Shown: positions 48,163-56,500 of the stretch, piece by piece | Position numbering within the stretch: the stretch's first letter is position 1 | Layout of the letters: each line of letters starts with the position of its first letter | NCBI GenBank assembly: GCA_023150375.1 | Contig: JAKLLA010000009.1 | Location: 62,001 to 126,000, forward strand | Direction: 5' to 3' | Length of the DNA: 64,000 nucleotides | From: Burkholderiaceae bacterium | Lineage (GTDB): Bacteria > Pseudomonadota > Gammaproteobacteria > Burkholderiales > Burkholderiaceae_C | Made by a program: the position numbers and the translations under genes | The notes under the pieces: generated by a model | Databases searched by the model: none | What the model saw: only the letters and a program-made list of their open reading frames with translations | What the model was told of the DNA's origin: nothing

Positions 48163-50499
48163 ATGCCGGAACATTCGATCGCGACATCCGCTGCCGCCGA
48201 CCCCGGCCGCCGGGACGGCGAGCTGCGGGCCATGATGGACGCCTACTACGGCGCCTCGGTGCCGGCCGTGTTGGCCGGTGCGCTGGGGGCGCTGTTGCTG
48301 GCCGCCCTGTTGCGCCCGGTCCTGCCGGGTGCCGGGCTGCCGGCCTGGCTGGCCGTGGCGCTGGGGCTGTTCGGTCTGCGGCTGGCGATGATGCGGCGCT
48401 ATCGCCGGGCCGGCTCCGGGGGGCTCGATCTGGCGCTCTGGCGGCGGCGCGCCTGGCTGCTGACCGCGCTGCAGGGGCTGTGCTGGGGCAGCCTGGCCGC
48501 GCTCGTGGGCCTGTTGCAGGCGCCGCTGGACCAGATGCTGGTGCTGGTGAGCCTGCTCGTGCTGGCCGCCGGCAGTGCCGTGCTGGCGGGCACGATGCCC
48601 ACCGTCGTGCCGGTGTTCGGCGTGATGGCATTGCTGCCGGCCATCGTCGGACTGCTGTGGCAGGGCACGCCGGCGCATCTCTTCCTCGCCTATGCCTGCG
48701 CGATGTTCCTGGTCACCGTGAACGTCGTGCTGCCACGCACCGTGCAGGGACTGATCCGGCGTGCGCACGGTGCGGCGGTCGAGCGCGAGCAACTGCTCGC
48801 GCGCCTGCAGGATGCCGAGCAGATGGCCCTGCTGGGGCATTTCGTCTGGGAGGTTGCCGCCGGCAAGGTGGCCCTCTCGGCGCAGGCTGCGCGCATGCTC
48901 GGCGTCTTGCCTGGGGAATCGCTGGCACCTGCCGACATCATGGCCGCGGTGGCGCCGGAGGACCGCGACCGGGTGGCCGACCTGATTCGCGAGGCCCTGC
49001 GCCGTCGGCTCCCCGAGCTGCGCTACGAGGCCCGGGTGGTGACGCCGCTCGGTGCCTTCCACATCCAGGCGGTGCAGCGGGTCGACTACGCCGCGCGCGG
49101 CCGTGCCCTGCGGGTGATGACCACGGTGCAGGACATCACCCGCCAGGTCGAGGCGCAGCGCGAGCTCGGCGCACTGGCCTTCGGCGATCCCCTGACCGGG
49201 CTGCCGAACCGGGCGGCCTTCCAGGCGCGGCTGCAGGCGGTGGTCGCTGCGCCGGGCGAGCCGGCCGCCCTGCTGCTGCTGGACCTGGACCATTTCAAGT
49301 CGGTCAACGACACCCTGGGCCACGAGGCCGGCGACCGGCTGCTGGTGGAGGCAGCGGCCCGCCTGCGCGCCTGCCTGGCGTCCGGGCAGCACATTGCCCG
49401 CCTGGGCGGCGACGAGTTCGCCATCGTGCTGCCGGCACTGCCGGACAGTGCCGTGGCGGCTGCGCTGGCACAGCGTCTCATCGAGGTGCTGGTGCGCCCC
49501 TTCCAGCTCGGCACCTCCGAGGTCTACGTGTCCGCGAGCATCGGCATCGCGATGTACCCGGCCGATGCGGCGGAGGCCGAATCGCTGCTGCGCTGCGCCG
49601 ACGTCGCCATGTTCGACGCCAAGGCGCAGGGCCGCTCGGGCTATCAGTTCCACTGCGCCGAGCAGAGCCTGCGTGCGCGCGAGCGGGTGCTGCTCGAGGC
49701 CGACCTGCGCCGGGCGATCGAGCGCGACGAGTTCCTGCTGCACTACCAGCCCAAGGTTGCGCTCGAGGGCGCCCGGGTGGTCGGCGCCGAAGCGCTGCTG
49801 CGCTGGTGCCCGCGCGGCCGCGGCGACCTGTCGCCGGAGCGCTTCATCCCGGTGGCCGAGGACAGCGGCCTGATCGTGCCGATCGGCGAGTGGGTGCTGC
49901 GCAGCGCCTGCGCCACCGCACGCGACTGGAACCTCGCGCGCCCGCCCGGCGCACCGGCGCTGCGCATCGCGGTGAACCTGTCGCCGCGGCAGGTCTGGTC
50001 GCCCGACTTCATCGCGAGGGTGCGCGCCGTCCTGCACGACACCGGCTGCCGGGCCGAGTGGATCGAGCTGGAGATGACCGAGGGGCTGCTGATCGACTCG
50101 CGCGGCCAGGTCGCGGCCGTGCTGGCCGAACTGCGCCGGCTGGGCTTCTCGCTGGCCATCGACGACTTCGGCACCGGCTACTCGGCCCTGGGCTACCTGA
50201 CACGCTTCCCGATCAGCACGCTGAAGATCGACCGCTCCTTCGTGGCCGACCTCATCGGTCGCCCCGAGCGGGCCGGCATCGTCCGCGCCGTCGTCGGCAT
50301 GGGCCGCAGCCTGGGCCTGGAACTGGTGGCCGAAGGCGTCGAGGAGGCCGCCCAGGCCGAGGCCCTGCGACTCATGGGCTGTCACCTGGCGCAGGGCTGG
50401 CTGTACGGCCGTCCCCTGCCGCGCCAGGATTTCGAGCGCGTGCATGCGCCGGCCCTGGCGCCGGCCACCCATCCCGCCGGGGACGTGCTGAGGGTCTGA
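48163..50499 (+). CDS. Membrane-anchored GGDEF-EAL protein
   Basis: The 778-aa product has an N-terminal membrane region with about five or six helices (residues ~25-185), a PAS-like segment (~205-325, ending VMTTVQDITRQ), then GGDEF and EAL domains. The GGDEF motif is intact (about residue 415), but the inhibitory RxxD site five residues before it is absent (ASGQ). EALLRW (about 543), EMTEG, DDFGTG and AEGVEE keep the phosphodiesterase set, so it may be mainly a c-di-GMP phosphodiesterase. ATG 48163 is favoured over 48142 since GGGGAG at 48152-48157 lies five bases before it. Confidence 0.88.
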   Translation: MPEHSIATSAAADPGRRDGELRAMMDAYYGASVPAVLAGALGALLLAALLRPVLPGAGLPAWLAVALGLFGLRLAMMRRYRRAGSGGLDLALWRRRAWLLTALQGLCWGSLAALVGLLQAPLDQMLVLVSLLVLAAGSAVLAGTMPTVVPVFGVMALLPAIVGLLWQGTPAHLFLAYACAMFLVTVNVVLPRTVQGLIRRAHGAAVEREQLLARLQDAEQMALLGHFVWEVAAGKVALSAQAARMLGVLPGESLAPADIMAAVAPEDRDRVADLIREALRRRLPELRYEARVVTPLGAFHIQAVQRVDYAARGRALRVMTTVQDITRQVEAQRELGALAFGDPLTGLPNRAAFQARLQAVVAAPGEPAALLLLDLDHFKSVNDTLGHEAGDRLLVEAAARLRACLASGQHIARLGGDEFAIVLPALPDSAVAAALAQRLIEVLVRPFQLGTSEVYVSASIGIAMYPADAAEAESLLRCADVAMFDAKAQGRSGYQFHCAEQSLRARERVLLEADLRRAIERDEFLLHYQPKVALEGARVVGAEALLRWCPRGRGDLSPERFIPVAEDSGLIVPIGEWVLRSACATARDWNLARPPGAPALRIAVNLSPRQVWSPDFIARVRAVLHDTGCRAEWIELEMTEGLLIDSRGQVAAVLAELRRLGFSLAIDDFGTGYSALGYLTRFPISTLKIDRSFVADLIGRPERAGIVRAVVGMGRSLGLELVAEGVEEAAQAEALRLMGCHLAQGWLYGRPLPRQDFERVHAPALAPATHPAGDVLRV

Positions 50500-50563
50500 A
50501 CAACCCGACCCGGGGAGAGACCCGGCCTGCCGGGTCGGGCCGCCGTGGCTAGACTAGCGGCCC

Positions 50564-51502
50564 ATGCTTGCTTACCTGATCCGCCGCCTCTGGCAGATGG
50601 TGCCGACCCTGCTCGGGGTGGTGCTGCTGGTCTTCTTCCTCTTCAAGGCCTTCGGCGGGGATCCGGCCGAGATCCTCGGCGGCCTGAACGCCAGCGCCGA
50701 GCAGATCGAGCAGATCCGCGAGCAGCTCGGGCTGAACCGGCCGGTCTGGGAGCAGCTGTGGATCTTCCTGCAGCAGATCGTCAGCTTCGACTGGGGGCGC
50801 TCCTGGGCCACCAACGAGGCGGTCTCCAGCCTGTTCGCCAGCCGCCTGCCGGCCACGCTGACGGTGATGCTGCCGATCCTGATCCTCGATGCGCTGCTGG
50901 CCGTGCCCTTCGCGCTGGCGGTGGCGGCGGTGCGCGGCTCGCTGACCGACCGGGCCATCATGGTGATCACCACGGTGGCGCTGTCGATCAGCTTCCTGGT
51001 CTACGTCATCGTCGGCCAGTGGCTGTTCGCCTTCCAGCTCGGCTGGTTTCCGGTGCAGGGCTGGACGGCCGACTTCTGGACCAACCTGACCACCTACGCG
51101 CCGCTGCCGGTGCTGCTGGCGGTGCTGGTGGGCATCTCGCCGCAGACGCGCCTGTACCGCAGCTTCTTCCTCGACGAGATCGGCCAGGACTACGTGCGCA
51201 CCGCGCGTGCCAAGGGGCTGACCGAGCGGGCCATCCTGCTCGAGCATGTGCTGCGCAACGCGCTGATCCCCATCCTCACCAACATCGGCGTGCAGCTGCC
51301 GGGCATCTTCGTGGGCAGCTTCCTGATCGAGGTGTTCTTCTCTATCCCCGGCATCGGCCGTGAGGTGCTGCTGGCGGTCAACCGCAGCGACTACCCGGTC
51401 ATCCAGGCGGTGACCATCTACCTGGCCATGATCACGATGCTCGTGAACCTGCTGACCGATCTGCTCTACAAGGCGGTGGACCCGCGGGTGGTGCTGAAAT
51501 GA
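50564..51502 (+). CDS. ABC transporter permease, DppB/OppB/NikB type
   Basis: The 312-aa product begins YLIRRLWQMVPTLLGVVLLVF, the standard N-terminus of the first permease of peptide/nickel importers, and has the EAA-like loop DYVRTARAKGLTERAI that contacts the ATPase. There are about six membrane helices. It overlaps the second permease start by four bases (ATGA). Substrate (peptide, nickel or another) cannot be told without the binding protein, which is not in this operon. Confidence 0.9.
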   Translation: MLAYLIRRLWQMVPTLLGVVLLVFFLFKAFGGDPAEILGGLNASAEQIEQIREQLGLNRPVWEQLWIFLQQIVSFDWGRSWATNEAVSSLFASRLPATLTVMLPILILDALLAVPFALAVAAVRGSLTDRAIMVITTVALSISFLVYVIVGQWLFAFQLGWFPVQGWTADFWTNLTTYAPLPVLLAVLVGISPQTRLYRSFFLDEIGQDYVRTARAKGLTERAILLEHVLRNALIPILTNIGVQLPGIFVGSFLIEVFFSIPGIGREVLLAVNRSDYPVIQAVTIYLAMITMLVNLLTDLLYKAVDPRVVLK

Positions 51503-52551
51503 GTGCCCTGTCGACCGTGTCGGGCGGCGCGCCGAGCGCGCGCAGCCAGGGGGTGTGGCGGGCGGCCTGGGCCCGCTACCGGCAGGACCGGGTGGGCATG
51601 ACCTGCCTGGCCATCGTCGCCCTGTACCTGGGGCTGATCCTGGCGGTGGCGGCCGGCTGGCTGGCGGCGGACTGGCAGGCCGAGAAGGGCCTGTCCTACG
51701 CCCCGCCGCACTTCGTCGGTGCGGCGCCGTCGCCCGCGCCGGTGGGCGCGGCCGCCAGCGCACCGCAGACCCTGCTGGACCTGAGCGACATCGACCCGCT
51801 TGCGCCGCGCTACGCCGAATGGGCCGCCCGGGCCGCCGAGCTGCAGACCACCGAGGCGCCGCGCCAGGCCACGCTGCCCTTCGGCGCCGACCGGCTCGGG
51901 CGCGACGTGCTGGCCAAGGCCATCCAGGGCTCGCAGGTGTCGATCCAGGTGGGTGTGCTGGGCGCCCTGTTCGCCACGCTGATCGGCACGGTGCTGGGCG
52001 CCTTCTCGGGCTTCTTCGGCGGCAAGGTGGGCGATGCGCTGGAGTGGCTCTACAACGTCTTCACCTCGATTCCCAGCATCCTGCTGATCTTCGCCTTCGC
52101 GGCGGTGACCGGCCGCGGGGTGGGCAGCGTGGTGCTGATCCTCGGCCTGACCGGCTGGACCGGCATCTACCGGCTGGTGCGCGCCGAGTTCATGAAGCAC
52201 GCGGTGCGCGAGTACGTGCGCTCGGCCGAGGCGATCGGCGCCAGCGCCGGCGCGCGCATGTTCCGCCACATCCTGCCCAATGCCAGCCACGTGGTGCTGG
52301 TGCAGCTGTCCATCCACGTGGTCAGCTTCATCAAGTACGAGGTCATCCTGTCCTACCTCGGCCTGGGCGTGAGCGTCGACCAGGTCAGCTGGGGCACCAT
52401 GCTGGCCGAGGCCCAGAGCGAGCTGATCCTCGGGCACTGGTGGCAGCTGGTGGCGGCCACCGGCTTCATGGCGGTGTTCGTCACTGCCTTCTCGCTGATG
52501 ACCGATGCGCTGCGCGATGCGCTGGACCCCAAACTGCGAGGACTGGAATGA
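51499..52551 (+). CDS. ABC transporter permease, DppC/OppC/NikC type
   Basis: The 350-aa product is the second permease, with the LPFGADRLGRDVLAK family motif and the EAA loop EYVRSAEAIGASAGARM. The first periplasmic loop (about residues 55-130) is unusually long and rich in Ala/Pro, similar to YejE-type permeases. Its ATG overlaps the previous stop and its own stop overlaps the ATPase start (ATGA), so all three genes are translationally coupled. Confidence 0.88.
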   Translation: MSALSTVSGGAPSARSQGVWRAAWARYRQDRVGMTCLAIVALYLGLILAVAAGWLAADWQAEKGLSYAPPHFVGAAPSPAPVGAAASAPQTLLDLSDIDPLAPRYAEWAARAAELQTTEAPRQATLPFGADRLGRDVLAKAIQGSQVSIQVGVLGALFATLIGTVLGAFSGFFGGKVGDALEWLYNVFTSIPSILLIFAFAAVTGRGVGSVVLILGLTGWTGIYRLVRAEFMKHAVREYVRSAEAIGASAGARMFRHILPNASHVVLVQLSIHVVSFIKYEVILSYLGLGVSVDQVSWGTMLAEAQSELILGHWWQLVAATGFMAVFVTAFSLMTDALRDALDPKLRGLE

Positions 52552-54293
52552 GCGCGCCGCTGCTGAGTGTGGAGAACCTGCAGGTCAGCTTCCGCCTGGG
52601 CCGGCAGGACGGCCAGCTGCGCCGGGCCCAGGCCGTGGGCCGGGACGGTCGGGGCGTGAGCTTCGCGGTGCCGGAGCACTGCACCGTCGCGCTGGTGGGC
52701 GAGTCCGGCTCGGGCAAGACCGTCACCGCGATGAGCATCCCGCGCCTGCTGCCCGACAACGCCGAGCCGAGCGGGCAGGTGCGCTTCCAGGGCCGCGACC
52801 TGCTGCGCGCCAGCGCCGCCGAGCTGCGTGCCCTGCGCGGCGCGGCCATCGCCTGCGTGTTCCAGGATCCGATGAGCTCGCTCAACCCGGTCTTTCCGAT
52901 CGGGCGGCAGATCGCCGAGCCGCTGCGTCTGCACCTGGGGCTGTCGCGGCGCGCCGCCTGGGCGCGCGCCGAGCAGCTGCTCGAAGAGGTCGGCCTGCCC
53001 GAGCCGCGGCGCCGGCTGGAGGCCTTTCCGCACGAGCTCTCCGGTGGCCAGCAGCAGCGCGTGATGATCGCGATGGCGCTGGCCTGCGAGCCGAAGCTGC
53101 TGATCGCCGACGAGCCGACCACCGCGCTGGACGTGACCATCCAGCGCCAGATCCTCGAGCTGCTGGCCGACCTGAAGCAGCGCCGCCGCATGAGCATGCT
53201 GTTCATCAGCCACGACCTGGGCGTGGTGGGCGAGATCGCCGACGAGGTGGTGGTGATGCGCCACGGCCTGGTGCGCGAGCAGGGGCCGGTGGCGCGCATC
53301 TTCTCGGCCCCGCAGGACGCCTACACCCGCGCGCTGCTGGCCTGCCGCCCGCGCCTGGACCACAACCCGCGGCGCCTGACGGTGATCGACGACCACATCG
53401 CGGCGCAGGCGCCGGGGCAGCCGGCGTCTGCCGCGGCCGCGGATGAGCCCGAGGCCCCGCCCGCATCGGCCCCGGCGGTGCGCGATCCGGCCGCTCCGGT
53501 GGTGCTGGAGGTGCGCGGGCTGGCCAAGTCCTTCTTCCTGCGCGAGGGCCTGTTCGGCCGGCGCGAGTTCAAGGCGGTGCAGGACGTGAACTTCCAGCTG
53601 CGCCGCGGCCACACCCTGGGCGTGGTCGGCGAGTCGGGTTCGGGCAAGACCACCATGGGCCTGACCCTGCTGCGGCTGCACGAACCGACCGCCGGCGAGG
53701 TGATCTTCGACGGCCGCAACCTGCTCACGCTGCAGGGGCCGGAGCGCCAGGCGCTGCGGCGGCGCATCCAGGTGGTCTTCCAGAACCCCTACGCCTCGCT
53801 GAATCCGCGCTTCACCATCGGCCAGACCCTGCTCGAGCCCATGCGCATCCACGCCGTGGGCGCCGACGATGCCGAGCGCGAGGCGCGCGCACTGGCGCTG
53901 CTGCAGCGCGTCGGGCTGGACGGCACGGCCTTCGGCAAGTACCCGCACGAGTTCTCCGGCGGGCAGCGTCAGCGCATCGCGATCGCCCGGGCGCTGACGC
54001 TGTCGCCGCAGGTGCTGATCCTGGACGAGGCGGTCTCCGCACTGGACGTCTCGGTGCAGGCCCAGGTGCTCAACCTGCTGCGCGACCTGCAGGACGAACT
54101 GGGGCTGGCCTATGTCTTCATCAGCCACGACCTGGCGGTGGTGCGCTTCATCTCCGACGAGGTGCTGGTGATGAAGGACGGCCGGGTGGTGGAGCGTGCC
54201 GGTGCGGCCGAGCTGCTGGCGGCCCCGCGCGAGGACTACACCCGCCGGCTGCTCGCCGCGGTACCACGCGGCTGGACCGGCGCGGCGGCCTGA
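52548..54293 (+). CDS. Duplicated ABC ATP-binding protein (OppD-OppF fusion, YejF-like)
   Basis: The 581-aa product contains two complete ATPase domains. The first (residues ~5-265) has GESGSGKT, the LSGGQQQR signature and LLIADEPTTALDV. A linker rich in Ala/Pro (~280-315) leads to the second (~318-575) with GESGSGKTT, FSGGQRQR and LILDEAVSALDV. One gene thus replaces the usual OppD plus OppF pair, as in YejF of the YejABEF importer. It is the last gene of the operon; downstream starts a gene-poor, structured stretch. Confidence 0.92.
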   Translation: MSAPLLSVENLQVSFRLGRQDGQLRRAQAVGRDGRGVSFAVPEHCTVALVGESGSGKTVTAMSIPRLLPDNAEPSGQVRFQGRDLLRASAAELRALRGAAIACVFQDPMSSLNPVFPIGRQIAEPLRLHLGLSRRAAWARAEQLLEEVGLPEPRRRLEAFPHELSGGQQQRVMIAMALACEPKLLIADEPTTALDVTIQRQILELLADLKQRRRMSMLFISHDLGVVGEIADEVVVMRHGLVREQGPVARIFSAPQDAYTRALLACRPRLDHNPRRLTVIDDHIAAQAPGQPASAAAADEPEAPPASAPAVRDPAAPVVLEVRGLAKSFFLREGLFGRREFKAVQDVNFQLRRGHTLGVVGESGSGKTTMGLTLLRLHEPTAGEVIFDGRNLLTLQGPERQALRRRIQVVFQNPYASLNPRFTIGQTLLEPMRIHAVGADDAEREARALALLQRVGLDGTAFGKYPHEFSGGQRQRIAIARALTLSPQVLILDEAVSALDVSVQAQVLNLLRDLQDELGLAYVFISHDLAVVRFISDEVLVMKDGRVVERAGAAELLAAPREDYTRRLLAAVPRGWTGAAA

Positions 54294-54512
54294 CCGGCGG
54301 GCGCGCGCGCTGCCGCAGGCTGTCATCGGCCAGGTGACGCGTCCGGTCAGCCCGGCCGACCATTTCGGTCGGCCTTGCAAGAAAACCTTGCGGCGCATCG
54401 CCCCGCTTGTGACAGCCGACACAGCCGGGCCGTGGCACGGACGATGCCGCATCTCCCGCGTGGGCCGTGTCCCGGACCGTCTTCGACGGTCGCATGGCCG
54501 AAGGGGAAGGCG

Positions 54513-54626
54513 ATGAAGTTCCGTTGGTCCGACTGGCTGGCCGCCGTGGCGGTCGTGATGGCCCTGAGCGCATTCGCCGCGGCCGAAGGCGTGGACGAGG
54601 GCCCGACGCCGGCCCTGGCGCGCTGA
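54513..54626 (+). CDS. Small membrane or exported peptide (37 aa), candidate
   Basis: The ORF encodes MKFRWSDWLAAVAVVMALSA and an Ala-rich, acidic tail (EGVDEGPTPALAR). This is a basic start, a hydrophobic stretch of about 14 residues and an AxA-like end, as in a signal or single-span peptide. GGGGAAGG lies a few bases before the ATG. No family is recognised. The following structured RNA could be its 3' UTR. A real gene is plausible but unproven. Confidence 0.45.
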   Translation: MKFRWSDWLAAVAVVMALSAFAAAEGVDEGPTPALAR

Positions 54627-54749
54627 GCTCGGCAGATCTCCGCGGCCGGCCTGGCCGAGCGGCATGGAAGATGCCGCACCGCATTCACCTGCGGCCCTGC
54701 ACTCACCCGGGCGGCTCGCGACGAGCCGCCGGCGCCGGAGGTGATCGAG

Positions 54750-54867
54750 CTTCTCGTGTGACTCCTCCTCAGAGAAGACTTGGGACCGGGTGAGGTCCCG
54801 GGGGAGCGGGCGTGCCGGATTGGACAGAGCGAGCATCCGGCGCCCACGTCCCGCTCCCCTGCCTTTT
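54750..54867 (+). ncRNA. Candidate small RNA or structured 3' UTR with anti-Shine-Dalgarno loop
   Basis: A chain of three hairpins ends in a T-run, the layout of many trans-acting sRNAs. The first stem (CTTCTC/GAGAAG) displays a 16-base loop that contains CTCCTCCTC (54762-54770), complementary to Shine-Dalgarno sequences. The second is GGGACC/GGTCCC (54782-54799). The third is the long terminator stem. C-rich loop sRNAs of this kind (the alphaproteobacterial CcsR/cuckoo group) are often cut from the 3' UTR of a small-protein gene, as may be the case with the ORF at 54513. No sequence family is recognised. Confidence 0.4.
54801..54867 (+). terminator. Strong intrinsic terminator
   Basis: GGGGAGCGGG (54801-54810) pairs perfectly with CCCGCTCCCC (54850-54859). 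Inside, CGTG/CACG and CCGGAT/ATCCGG extend the stem with small bulges. TGCCTTTTT follows at 54860-54868. It ends the transcript from the small ORF or candidate sRNA, 163 bases before the NCS2 permease start. Confidence 0.8.
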
Positions 54868-55030
54868 TGCCCCGCCGCGGCCTGCGCCGCGTGCCGACGG
54901 GCCTGCCTGCGACCTGTCTCGTCGTGCCCACGCCACGCGGCGCGCTGCCCCTGCGCCCGGGCGCTGCTTACACTCGCGCGTGATTTCCTCACGCACCGCG
55001 CGTGGCCACCGTCACGAGACAAGGATCCCC

Positions 55031-56302
55031 ATGAGCTCGCTGTTCCCCCGCTGGCAGGAGAAGACCGAGGGCGTGATCGCCCCGGACGAGCGCCTGCCCT
55101 GGCCCCAGACCGTCGCGATGGGCGTGCAGCACGTCATCGCGATGTTCGGCGCGACCGTGCTGGCGCCGCTGCTGATGGGCTTCGACCCGAACATCGCAAT
55201 CCTGATGAGCGGCGTGGGCACGCTGATCTTCTTCTTTGTCGTGGGCGGCCGGGTGCCCAGCTACCTGGGTTCGAGCTTTGCCTTCATCGGCGTGGTGATC
55301 GCTGCCACCGGCTACGCCGGCCAGGGGCCCAACCCGAATCTCGGTGTGGCGCTGGGCGGCATCGTCGCCTGCGGGGCGCTGTACACCCTCATCGGCCTGA
55401 TCGTCGCCGGCACCGGCGCGGGCTGGATCGAGCGCTTCATGCCCCCGGTGGTCACCGGCGCCGTGGTGGCGGTGATCGGGCTGAACCTGGCGGGCATCCC
55501 GATCAAGAACATGGCGCCCACGGCCTTCGATGCCTGGATGCAGGGCCTGACCTTCGTCTGCGTCGGCCTGGTGGCGGTGTACACCCGCGGCATGGTGCAG
55601 CGCCTGCTGATCCTGGTGGGCCTGATCGTCGCCTCCCTGCTCTATGCGCTGCTGACCAACGGCCTGGGCCTGGGCCAGCCCATCGACCTGAGCCGGGTTG
55701 CCAGTGCGGCCTGGTTCGGTGCGCCCCAGTTCACCGCCCCGGTGTTCGACGCCCGGGCGATGCTGCTGATCGCGCCGGTGGCGGTGATCCTGGTGGCCGA
55801 GAACCTGGGTCACCTGAAGGCCGTCGGGGCGATGACCGGCCGCAACCTGGACGGCTACCTGGGCCGCGCCTTCGTCGGCGACGGGCTGGCCACCATGGTC
55901 TCGGGCGCCTCCGGCGGCACCGGCGTGACCACCTACGCCGAGAACATCGGCGTGATGGCGGCCACCCGCATCTACTCCACCGCGATCTTCGTGGTCGCCG
56001 CGCTGATCGCGCTGCTGCTGGGCTTCTCGCCCAAGTTCGGCGCGCTGATCCAGGCGATTCCGCTGGCGGTGATGGGCGGTGTCTCGATCGTGGTGTTCGG
56101 CCTCATCGCGGTGGCCGGCGCGAAGATCTGGGTCGACAACCGGGTGGACTTCTCCGACAACACCAACCTGATCGTCGCGGCGGTGACGCTGGTGATCGGC
56201 ACCGGCGACTACACGCTGAAGTTCGGCGACTTCACGCTCGGCGGCATCGGCACCGCCACCTTCGGCGCGATCGCCCTGCACGCCCTGCTGCGGCGGCGCT
56301 GA
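55031..56302 (+). CDS. Nucleobase:cation symporter 2 (uracil/xanthine permease)
   Basis: The 423-aa membrane protein has about 12-14 hydrophobic segments and the NCS2 landmarks QHVIAMFGATVLAPLLMG, the Glu in ILVAENLGHLKAVG, and GDGLATMVSGASGGTGVTTYAENIGVMAATR. This is the UraA type, so uracil is the likely substrate, with xanthine possible. ATG 55031 follows AAGGATCCCC. It stands alone, upstream of the PfkB-family kinase, which may act on imported nucleosides, but that link is speculative. Confidence 0.9.
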   Translation: MSSLFPRWQEKTEGVIAPDERLPWPQTVAMGVQHVIAMFGATVLAPLLMGFDPNIAILMSGVGTLIFFFVVGGRVPSYLGSSFAFIGVVIAATGYAGQGPNPNLGVALGGIVACGALYTLIGLIVAGTGAGWIERFMPPVVTGAVVAVIGLNLAGIPIKNMAPTAFDAWMQGLTFVCVGLVAVYTRGMVQRLLILVGLIVASLLYALLTNGLGLGQPIDLSRVASAAWFGAPQFTAPVFDARAMLLIAPVAVILVAENLGHLKAVGAMTGRNLDGYLGRAFVGDGLATMVSGASGGTGVTTYAENIGVMAATRIYSTAIFVVAALIALLLGFSPKFGALIQAIPLAVMGGVSIVVFGLIAVAGAKIWVDNRVDFSDNTNLIVAAVTLVIGTGDYTLKFGDFTLGGIGTATFGAIALHALLRRR

Positions 56303-56500
56303 AGGGCGCCGGCGTCGCGCGGCGCGGCCGCGTGCAGCCCGGCACGGGGGACGTACCGGGCCGATGCAGGAGCGCCGGGTGGGCAGCGCACAATGCGGCC
56401 CGGCCGTTCGCCCTCGGGTCGACGGCCGCCTCCCTCGTTCATCGGGCCGGTGCCGCCTGTTCCGTCTCCGCGCTGCCGCCCTCCTGCCTCTGGAGCCTTC

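Larger units (their letters stand above)
54294..55030. other. Gene-poor region with one small ORF and a chain of hairpins
   Basis: Between the ABC ATPase and the NCS2 permease there are 737 bases without a normal-length gene. The stretch holds a 37-codon ORF with a ribosome site (54513-54626) and then several hairpins: CGGCAT/ATGCCG (54660-54676), GGCGGCTCG/CGAGCCGCC (54710-54730), CTTCTC/GAGAAG (54750-54777), GGGACC/GGTCCC (54782-54799) and a long terminator stem (54801-54859). The remaining 160 bases before the permease show nothing recognisable. Confidence 0.7.

Noticed and set aside
54395-54435. CxxCH heme motif on the minus strand (GCVGCHKRG)
   Set aside because: The surrounding frame is Arg/Pro/Ser-rich with no signal peptide or cytochrome features and looks like GC-rich shadow coding.
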